From: Lasiosphaeria ovina
Taxonomy: Eukaryota > Ascomycota > Sordariomycetes > Sordariales > Lasiosphaeriaceae
Reading direction: 5' to 3'
Assembly: GCA_033439765.1 (NCBI GenBank)
Contig: JAULSN010000002.1
Coordinates: forward strand, 3,658,001-3,722,000
Length of the DNA: 64,000 bases
Part shown: positions 22,497-32,465 of the stretch, in pieces
How the letters are laid out: every line of letters starts with the position of its first letter
Position numbering within the stretch: the stretch's first letter is position 1
Made by a program: the position numbers and the translations under genes
The notes under the pieces: model-generated
The model's database searches: none
Told to the model about the DNA's origin: nothing
Seen by the model: only the letters and a program-made list of their open reading frames with translations

Positions 22497-23884
22497 ATGG
22501 ACTCCGGCCGACCGAACGAGGTGTCGCCCGAGGCGATGCAGGCACGCATCCAGCAAGCGCGTCGCGAGGCTGAGACGCTCAAGGACAAGATCAAGCGGAA
22601 GAAGGAGGAGCTCGCCGACACCACGCGTGAGTTACCCTGCCCCGACCCCGAATACGCCTCCTCGTCCGCTCCGCTCCGCCCACGTCGCCGTCGCTGCGAC
22701 TCCCTGCACTTCTTGTGATGATTGTCTTGCTAACCGACCGCACCGTGCATTAGTAACCGAGGTCGCCATCAAATCGCACGAGCTCATCCCCAAGAACCAG
22801 CTGATGAGGGCGAAGAGGTCGCTGAAGGGTCATCTCGCCAAGATATATGCCATGCACTGGTCGACCGACCGGAGGCATTTAGTGTCCGCCTCGCAAGACG
22901 GCAAGCTCATCATCTGGGATGCCTACACAACCAACAAGGTCCACGCCATTCCACTCCGGTCATCGTGGGTCATGACCTGTGCCTACGCCCCGAGCGGGAA
23001 CTACGTTGCATGCGGCGGTCTCGACAACATCTGCTCCATCTACAACCTTAACCAGAATCGCGATGGGCCTACCCGTGTCGCCCGCGAGCTCTCGGGCCAT
23101 GCAGGATATCTGTCGTGCTGCCGCTTCATCAACGATCGCAGCATCCTCACCTCGTCGGGCGACATGACATGTATGAAGTGGGATATCGAGACAGGAACCA
23201 AGGTTATCGAGTTTGCCGACCATTTGGGCGACGTCATGAGCATCAGCTTGAACCCCACGAACCAGAACACCTTCATCTCGGGCGCCTGCGATGCCTTCGC
23301 CAAGCTGTGGGATATCCGCGCCGGCAAGGCGGTCCAGACGTTTGCTGGCCACGAGTCCGACATCAATGCTATCCAGTTCTTCCCCGACGGCCACTCCTTC
23401 GTTACTGGATCCGATGATGCTACATGCCGGCTATTCGACATCCGCGCGGATCGGGAACTGAACTTCTACGGAGTATGTCCTCCGATCGTGCCTGATCGGG
23501 ATTACGATGCTAATTTGAACCTCCAGTCGCAATCTATCCTCTGCGGTATCACCTCCGTTGCTACCTCTGTGTCAGGCAGACTTCTCTTTGCTGGCTACGA
23601 CGACTTTGAGTGCAAGGTAAGACCACATCGTAGCGACTCGCCTTGACCAGACACAATGCTGACCAGTTACTATAGGTCTGGGACGTTACGCGCGGCGAGA
23701 AGGTCGGGTCCCTCGTGGGCCATGAAAACCGCGTCAGCTGCTTGGGAGTCTCAAATGACGGCATAAGTTTGTGCACTGGCTCTTGGGATTCATTGGTAAG
23801 TGTCTCCCATAAGCTTGCATTCGATGCGTCAATAAACATAACTGTTGCTAACAAAACACGCAGCTCAAAATCTGGGCCTACTAA
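22497..23884 (+). CDS. gnb-1: Heterotrimeric G-protein beta subunit (359 aa, WD40)
   Basis: Five exons: 22497-22626, 22754-23472, 23527-23616, 23676-23795 and 23864-23884; all phases agree and give 359 residues, the family length. The N-terminal coiled coil ([20 protein letters not shown]) binds G-gamma. Seven WD repeats follow, for example [74 protein letters not shown] and [19 protein letters not shown], ending LKIWAY. The last exon codes only six residues. The protein works at the plasma membrane with G-alpha and G-gamma in pheromone, nutrient and cAMP signalling and development. Very high conservation leaves little doubt. The phosducin-like chaperone for this family is the next gene downstream on the same strand, 5.6 kb away. 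Confidence 0.97.
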
Positions 23885-26800
23885 GTGTCTATTTGATACT
23901 GACATCACTATCCATATCTGGATACCGAAATTACCTCGCCGCTATGGAAATACTACAGAGTGCCCTTTTTTGGTTCTAATTCAACCTGATAACGCCTTTT
24001 AATCTTTGGACAGGCGTAGACAGGACGAAGTCACGACATCCTCTTTCTCTAACCTGGCCTTTTTGCGGTGTGCGGCATCCTGGTCTCGGCGGCTGGAGAC
24101 ATTATTCAGCACTATAGCGCACGTTTCTGCACGCCTTGTTTTCTTCACCATGGTCGGGCAAGTTTTGTTTGTATGAACGGCGGCTATATCACCCCAAGGC
24201 CTTATTCCATTCCATTTCCGTTGGGGTTCAACTCTACCAATCACCCTCTCGATATGCGTGGATCTGTGCGCTCTCAAATGTTGTCAACACGGCAAACCTG
24301 GGATTTCCTGACTCGACAGCCTTTGAGGCTACCGACAACTCCACGTTCTTCGGCCCTTTGCCTCCCTCGGTCCGTGGCATGATTGCGAGTCTCTACTGGA
24401 TCTTCAGCGTACTTTTGTCCAGGATTCGACTTCTATCATCATTTATCCAAGATCTCACATCTTCCAACCCTCGGATTTCCAGCTAATCCATACATGTCTC
24501 GCCCCTCCCTGCGATTGGCTGGGAAGGACGGGGGGCTTTTTTTTTCCACATATCTATCTGTCCAGGGGGAGGACTCCAAGGTTTGCGGAATGGTATCTGT
24601 TTAAGTGTTTCTTTTCTCTTCTCCTTTTTCTTTTGCCGTGGGTACTTGAGAGCGTGGGGGAACAAGGTAGTTGGTGTAAAGATCGTGCTTTCTCGGCACA
24701 GAGGTCTAATTGTGTTTATTTCTTGTTTTGGTTTAACTACCTCCTTCCCCCGTTGTGCCTCGCATACATATTCAAGAGCCACTCAGGAGGGCAGGCCATT
24801 GAATGACACTCGGATCGCAGGCAGCAAATAAAGCAGGGAACGCCATGGAATGGGGAGAGAGGTGGTGGTGAGGTAGGTTGATGAAGTGGGTTCGCAATCT
24901 GAACCCTCGCGAGGCGGTGCGTGGTCTGCCTATCTTGTATTATAAAACGCACTGAATGCTCTATTAGTCAATGTCATCTAAGCAAGCGAGGAAGCAGCAA
25001 CCTTTTCCTAGACTGGTAGGGGTGAACCGACCCACAAGTTTTATTTCCATGAGGAAAAAGTTACAAGAGCTAGCTAGTGAGGTTTTCACCATTGCTTCAA
25101 CATAATTTGGAGAACCGGTAAGAATCCAACACCATGCTTGAGTAACATACCCTACATTCCGTTCGGTTGTCGCAGAACACAGTTTCCTTCCATGTTACTT
25201 TGCGGTATGTATCTTCGTGGCACACGCTCCCGGATCCTTGGAGCACGGCCACCGCGCACATTTTTGTGCGGCTACCTACTGAGTCGGCTGCTCCTGGTAT
25301 GTTTTACGGCTCGTCAATGTGCGTGGCCTGCTCGCCGTGAATTCCTGCCTCGGCGCCATATGGCACAGTAAAAAAAAGTTGAAAAGAAAACTCTTATTGT
25401 TCCTATCTCCTGGGCCATGTTGGTACGTGCAATTTTTGACTGGTCATCTATTGTAGTTGGAATATATCGCAGGATGCCAGAATGGAAAGGGGCTGTGTGT
25501 CTTAGGTTGGCTGGTCAAACCAGAGAGGAGCACGAAGGGGAAGGGGAAAAGGTACGAAGCCCAAAAAGTCCTCATCATGCCAGGAAAATAGCCACCAAGG
25601 CAATGATGTGATTATCTGTCCCGGGTTTGAAGGCTATACAGAAAGAATAGGCCTATTGGAAATAAACTGAGGTATATGGCATGATGTTTGCCATGTATTG
25701 TAGGGATGGGGGCAAACCTACCAGCACGGAAATTTGAGTCTTCGACGACATTGGGGAGAATGTAGATGCTGACCCGGCAGATATTACAGTAATCAGGTCC
25801 AGTCCCGTAATAGATAATGGTAGCTGACCGTTGAATATCTTGTTGAGATGGGTTGCGCTTGGTTATCTAGGTATCCCGTGCCATGGAAGCTTATCGTGTT
25901 ACTTGCTCCAGGCCCTAGAAGTCGAGTAATATCAAGACATACCAGGAATATCACAAGTGGTACGAGTCTCAACTATCCACGTGGAATCATGTATGCAACA
26001 CTGACATCATGCCCGGGAGTAACTTGGGAAGACATGTTTCGGGATTTTGTTAGAAACACCTTAATATCTTAAGATCACCTACCTGCCGAGACTACCATTC
26101 TTGACTGACATGTGGCTCTGGCCCGAAGCAAGAAGACCAGGATGCTTGCAGGGTGCTTGCTTACAGAAGATATTGGGAAGTCTGGGCATCTTACCCAAGG
26201 CAGGAAACCTCCGTCTCAACTATTATTAGCTCAGTTTCGGGGCTTCGAGAATGGTTGCCGAGCGTTCTTTTTGTCTTCAGAAAGGTTCTTGAATCCTTGC
26301 TCGAGGACCCTGCATCACTGAGTCTGTTCGGGTATGCCTGGCCTGGGGATCGGGGCACGTTCTCTTACGGCACATAACTACACGTGTAAGATAAGGTAGC
26401 CGAAGGGGGCTCGTGAGCTGCCCTCGGCCCCATCATGCCGACACACGGGCGCAGAGTTAGGGTTACACCGAGCCCGAAAGATGCCTGGGGAGTGGCGTCT
26501 GTGGTCGTATACGCAGCATGAAGGTTGGCAAGTACCAACTTGTACCTTTCGTACAATACAACCTCGGAAGGCAACTTTGGCTGGTCTCGGACGAGCGCTA
26601 TGCCGTAAATCATATGTTAGCGCGCTGAAAGAGCAAAAAAGGAAAAAAAAAACATCAGCTTTTCATGCCCACACGTTTTTTCTTTCGTTTTCCCTTGTGC
26701 CCTTCTCTGAGTTATGGCAGGCTGAATGAAGGAAACATTGCGGATCGTCCCAGTTTCCCGCCAACATCTTGTCCATAACTGTCTGCCACCTGCAGTCTGT

Positions 26801-29462
26801 CTACCTAGAACGCATATCCACCTTGTCTCGAGGATGGCGATCGATCGGGATTCCCGGCCCCTCTTCTGTTTGCTCTCCTCTCGCTAAGAAAACACGGAGA
26901 ATTTTGTCGATGGACTGAAAGGGGCCAGACCCCAGGAAGGCCATGACCATGCGGGCGTACGGAGTAACGGCGGGCGTCAATGCTGGGCTGGCCGACACTA
27001 GTGTAGACGTGTATGTACGTAGATGGCAGTCATTCCCGCCTCGGACCCGGGCGGGCGGTAAAAAAGAGAGGCCCAGTCTCACAGCAAGTCTGCAAGAAGC
27101 ACCATGTAATGATGGAAGGCTTCTGGAACAATGCATGGGGGGGAAGCGAAGATGGTGCCAAGCCTGCCAGTGGCCCCACAGTCGTTGGGGAAGGCGACGT
27201 TGAGCAGGGAACAGGGGGCCGATGAAACATGTCCTGAAACACCAAGGTATGAATGTCGGTGCTGATCTTCCCGCTCTGCCGACTCGCACCAGCAGCATCA
27301 TTACCCGACCCAAGGCTTGCTCGAGCAATGTTTCCTGTACCGCAAAGCTATCTCGAATGAACATTCGAATGCCTAGTTGGCACGGGCGGTTTTCTCTCCC
27401 TTATGCCCTCTTCAGCTTCAGAGAGGCATACAACACTGAGGCTGCCTTGAAAGACGTCGTACGGTAATCAGGGCGTGCTGTGTTTATGGGGGTTACCATT
27501 TCCCACACAGCAGCATTCCATCACTCAACAGAACCTATCCATGTCGCGCTCTCTGGCGAGAAAGGCGCGGAGTACGGGGTCTGTAAATACCTGAGTTGGA
27601 TGTAAACAGTAAGCGCTGTAGCAAAGGCACTTCCCCCGGCCTCGGTGGCATGGCAGCCCTGTGCGGTTGTGGCACTCACACAAAACCTTTTTTTGCAGGA
27701 TTGGCAGAAAGCGCCGGCTTTGGCTGCCTTGGCTTAGGCGCCTTGTAAGCTCACCAGCCGAGTGGATGATGTGCATGCGATTGACCTTCTAGAACTCTCA
27801 CGCGTGTTTCGGGCTGCTTTCCTTTCCATGTTGATCTGCTTCCAAACCGACAGGTAGTCAAGGTTGTATGTACAAACATACAGTATTCACACGTACATAC
27901 CTAGGCGCTCTGTATGGGACACGGGCTCGGGCTACACGTTGTTATTTTTCTCGCCCTTTCCCACTCACGTCATTCGACCCTCCCACACGGACACATACTC
28001 TGAAAATTCGCTGAATATCAATCTGCTTACCTAGGTAAGGTGGGTGGCTTGGGTAAAGATGACCAACGAGGGGCGTGAATCCATCTGTAGGATGTCGGCG
28101 ATTCCTGAAGAAGAGATGAATAACTGGGTTTATGACGACAAGAGGATGCTGTGCCGTGGGTCATATACGGCGCTGTCTGCTCCTTCTCAGGCCGCCGAAT
28201 AGCGAAGACGTTCTCCGAGACTTTGAGATTTGGAAAACAGTTCGTCGCGCGTTTGTTTGCTGTTCTAACTTCGCTGTGTGTGCCCCCGCGCCTCTTTGCG
28301 CCGCCTGCATTCATGCGCAGCGGCAGCAACAACAGCACAATAGCCCTACTAGCATGCGATGACAGCGCGTGCGCTGTACCGAGCGGACGACGTCGACTCG
28401 TCCTCGTCCCCTCCGTCGCCGAACCGCCCGACGGAGTCCTCCGGCAGTGTCAGCAATTGCACGGGCAGGCTTGCACTTGCAACCCCTGTCCCGCCGCTTT
28501 GCATTGTTCGTGGCCGTTAATCCCAGTCGACCACGCGACCGGCCCTCTGTGCAGCAACCTCTGTAGCCAGCCCACCCCTCGTTTCTCTGCTTGCCGATCC
28601 CACTTTCTGGGTCCACCTCCACCAGCCGCCTCACCCACCATTGACTGACCAGCTCCGGAATGCTCGACTCCCCCTCGAACCAGCCAGGAGTCGTGCTCGT
28701 CGTCGGCCGCAGCATCCCTCCCATGTACTCTTGAGCGTTGCCCGACCTTGATAAGGAACGGGATGGTGGGAATCCCTCGCACCTCTTTTCTCTCTTTCTT
28801 GCATGCATGCATTTTCTGACCTGTGCCTGTCTACCCAATTAGCTCTCGCAGACAGCCATCCGCCTCTCCTTCTCTTCCTCCGTCACCACGTGTGTACGGC
28901 GCATTCACGCTCGCTGCGCTTTGAAACCTCTGACGCATCTTCAGGGGTCGACAAAATCCCGGCTGCCCCAACTCACGTCCCCGTCTGCAACCGGCTATTC
29001 CACCCACTACCACCTCCCGTCTGTTTCCGCGCGCCAGTCCAAACTCTTCCCTCCTTCCTCGATCCACCGAACAACAGCTCACGGTCCTCACCGTCCTGCG
29101 ATAGCCAAGGGGTATGTACCATACAACACGCGGTGGATCGATTGCTGCCCAGAACCAACCAACCAACCATTGCCCTTCTCCCCGCTGACCCGTCGACCAG
29201 CCCTAGAAGCAGCCGCCCCGCACCAGCCTGCTGGTTGTCCCATAAGGAGAGACGTGCGATTCGATAACCCTGTCGACCGGACTTGCCGCCCCGTTGTACA
29301 ATACATCGCGGTACACGTTCCTGCTCGAGTACCGCGCTCCCATCATCTGCTCTGCTTGCCGCTCGATTCGGCCTACCCCGCCCCCCGTCTCGAGTCTTAC
29401 CACTCTCTATTAAACTAGCGTGACCGTCCTGCGAGACCTTCTCGCTTCCCCCCTTCGCTATC
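23885..29462. other. 5.6-kb stretch without a supported gene
   Basis: The longest gene-free part of the window. It begins with the probable G-beta 3' UTR (T-rich, to about 24600). Open frames on both strands overlap one another and show no family similarity or consistent codon use. From about 28370 to 29460 the plus strand is strongly CT-rich with several small upstream ATGs, as expected for the promoter and long leader of the phosducin-like gene. A non-coding transcript or a very long leader could be present, but sequence alone cannot show this. Confidence 0.5.
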
Positions 29463-30470
29463 ATGTCGAATCCTACCCCCGCCCAGGAAGAGTTCGCCGC
29501 CTTAGTCGCCAACAACAACCGCTCAGACGACTACAACATACATCCTGAGGACCGCCAGTCGGCAGCCAAGGAAGCTGCACACCAGAGTGAGGACGAGGAG
29601 GACCGACACCGTGCTGAACAGATCGAGGCCGCCATGCGGATGACAACTCTAGATGCCCGCGGCGACTTCCATCTCCCCCAGGCATCTTTCGACAGTGGAC
29701 ACGCGACAGGCGTCAAGGGTGTCATTGCGGATGCCCGGTCATACGAGAACGCCCGGCGCAGCAAGTGGAAGGACAGAGTGCGTGCCGCGCGCCGCAGTGT
29801 GTTCGGCATCGACAGCGTCAAGCATGACCGGAGCAGTGGGGCCGAGAGCGAGGGGAGCGGCCCCGAGGACCTAGACGAGGCCTCCTTCTTGGAGCAATGG
29901 CGGGAGAGCCGGAGGCGCGAGCTCGAGGCCGAGACCAAGGGCTCGCCGGTGCGGAACCGGAGGACGAGCCCGAGCTTAAGGCTGTTTGGCCGCCTCGACG
30001 AGGTCGATGCGCTCGGATACCTCGACGCTATAGAAAAGGTCGGGAGGGAGACGACCGTAGTCGTCTATGTCTACGATCACGAGGTACGTGCTTATTTCGA
30101 CTCAATTGGCAAAAACAACAACAGCCCCAGCAAGTACTTGCGCCGGGAATCCTCTACTGTTCTGAAAGCCTTCTGCACCCACTCCATGGAGGCATAAAAT
30201 ACTGACTCGAGCAATATCTAGAGCCTCGTTTCGTCGACAATTGAGTCGGCGCTCAATCCCCTTGTCGGCACGTACCCCACCATACACTTTGTCAAGGTTC
30301 ATTACGAGGACATTGAGTTCGACAATGCCGGTGTGCCGGCCATCCTCGCCTACCGGAACCAGGGCGATCTCTTCGCCAACTTGACAGGACTGATAGAGAT
30401 GCTCCCGGATCACGAAGACTTTGACACCGCTTCTCTCAAGCGCCTCTTTAGCAAGCACAACATCTTGTAA
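29463..30470 (+). CDS. Phosducin-like protein, G-beta-gamma assembly chaperone (289 aa)
   Basis: Exons 29463-30083 and 30222-30470 join in phase 0 (GAG|GTACGT...ATCTAG|AGC). The N-terminal half is charged and helical (RSKWKDRVRAARRS, SFLEQWRESRRRELE). The C-terminal half is thioredoxin-like without the catalytic CxxC: FGRLDEVDALGYLDAIEKV, then TTVVVYVYDHE, STIESALNPLVGTYPTIHFV, VHYEDIEFDNAGVPAILAYR and NLTGLIEMLPDHEDFD. This order matches phosducin-like proteins of class I (BDM-1 of Cryphonectria, PhLP1 of Neurospora and Aspergillus PhnA), which work in the cytosol with the CCT chaperonin to fold G-beta and load it onto G-gamma. Length is normal. Class II phosducin-like proteins (Plp2) are the alternative; the long charged N-terminus argues for class I. 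Confidence 0.88.
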
Positions 30471-32465
30471 TGTCGAAAATGACACATGGAACTCTTTTCT
30501 GGAATGGTCATGTCTGCTATAATACAGGGAAGGCGTCTATGTTGCTACTGCCGTGGGTCGAATTATGTCCTCGGGTCTGAACCGTTTCGGTCTAGTCGCA
30601 TTAGGACCTCGGTGTTCAGTTATGTCTGGGATTCCAATGGTGGGTGTTACGTGGTTGGCGGGGTACGAAAGGGCGACCCATTTAGGTGTTTGACGGTCAT
30701 GTCTCGGAAGGCGAAGATACCATTATTTTCTGGCTCATATTTTTAGTGGAAACCCTTGTTTCGTACACTCTTTGGAGTTTGGTCGTGGCTATTTCCTTTG
30801 ACTCGGGTTTTAATCTGAGGGGCGGGTTATTTTTTCTTCTTTTTTTCTCTCGTGGCCAGTGTTTAGACTAATTACCTGGACCACCTATTATCGTGTGTAC
30901 AATACATGGAATTTCTTCAAGGTCACACTCCCTCTGAGTTTCGGGAGAACAGTGGTAATCTTTTCGATACCAAAATAAGTTTGATGTTGTCATGTCTTCT
31001 GCAATCGGCTCTCATCAGTGGATCCCGCGGCGTGGAGACCACCTTCATTAGATAATCGCTTTAGCAGGGGTCACCTTCGCCAAGGCAGAAGCGGAGACAG
31101 CTGTGGTCGGATGCGATGATTGTGTCACTGGCCAGTAATAAGGATAAGTCCATGTCGCGGTTGCTGCCGCAAGACTGCCAGATACGTGAGGATTAGCTGC
31201 GAATTTTCGGTAAATGGGTGATAGGCAAGCCGGCCTACACGCCCAGGTGGCCATTGTCGTGTGCCAGTCAATGTGATTTTGCCATCGTCTCTTCGTCCGG
31301 AACTGCTTGGGAAACTGGGCGCGAAGCTTTAGCTTGAAGAATGTAGGGCCATCTTGATATCCAGGGACAAAGGTAGCCTGCCTATGAGGGGCCGTATATG
31401 GATGCGACGCGGCCGTAGATGTCATTCATCACCCAAAAGGAAGCAGGGCGGTCCTGCGGAGAATCCCTCCATTCGTCGACTTGGTGGCCCCGTGGCCGCC
31501 ACTAATAACCTAACTTGCTTGGGCGTGGTGACTCGACCCAGAACCCCGCCATCGAATAACTAACACGTCAAAGAGGAGCTTGCTGCTGACGGCGATAGCA
31601 GCAGCCAGGTGCCAGTCTTGGTAGCTCCCGACACACAAAGCGTTGGTCAGGCTGAGGTGCACACCGCGTAATTAACTTGATGGGCCAGTGGTAGGAGGGA
31701 GTTATTGCACGCAGCCCACCACGTACTTCACTTCCCATTGCCATTCGCATTCGCAATTATCGGCCCCCCTCCTCCAATCTCCTCACATCATTCATTCTTG
31801 ACCTTGGGCCAGTCCACCACCTCCAGTGTTCCCCATTCTCGGGGCCTTTTTGTCCCACGCTCTCTTGTACCCGGTGCGCCACTTTCACGCTCCGGAAATC
31901 TATCTTTCCCCTTAACTTTCCCGAAGCCTTGGGCCGGCCGCCGATAACGTCCGAGGGGTCGCAGGCGGACAAGTGACTCGAGCTTAGGTGCCTTTCCTCT
32001 CCACCTTCCCCACCCCCGCCTAGTCCAGTCACCTACCTCCCCGTCACTGTAAGGCAGCTTCTGGCCAAGACAGGCAGAACCCAAACCACGGGTCGCAATA
32101 ACTCAAGACGACGAGTGACTTTTTCTGTTCTCGCCAAAGAAGAAATCTCCATCTGATCGGATTTCCCTAGGGTCAAGGTACTTGCTTTTCAATTTCTAAA
32201 ATCTGAAAGAGGGGCCTTCGCCTTCCCCATTGTCCGTGCCTTCCCTTCGCTGCCCATTCCTCCCAACCCTGCCTAGAGTGCCCCTCCTTCTCTGACACCA
32301 CGACTGCAACACCCCTCCACCACATCCAGCACCACCATTTCACTTCTACACTCTCCTGTCTCGGCCACCCGACTGCCTGGAACCGTCTCGATCTTTCCAT
32401 GCTTGGATGGTCTATTAGGACGTGACGCGGTTTCTGCGAGGCTGACTGGCTGTCTTTACCTCGTA
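30471..32465. other. Intergenic region upstream of the membrane-protein gene
   Basis: About 2 kb: 3' UTR of the phosducin-like gene, then sequence without a supported gene. A 125-codon minus-strand frame at 31048-31425 has no recognisable similarity and is not called. From about 31700 the plus strand is CT-rich (promoter-like) up to the ATG at 32466. Confidence 0.5.

Noticed and set aside
26801..27364. 187-codon minus-strand frame in the gene-free stretch
   Set aside because: No ATG in a good context, no recognisable motif, and equally long overlapping frames on the other strand.
28921..29418. 165-codon plus-strand frame before the phosducin-like gene
   Set aside because: Pro/Ser/His-rich translation of a CT-rich leader; no similarity and opposed by equally long minus-strand frames.
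31048..31425. 125-codon minus-strand frame
   Set aside because: No recognisable family, no supporting neighbour; kept only as a note.
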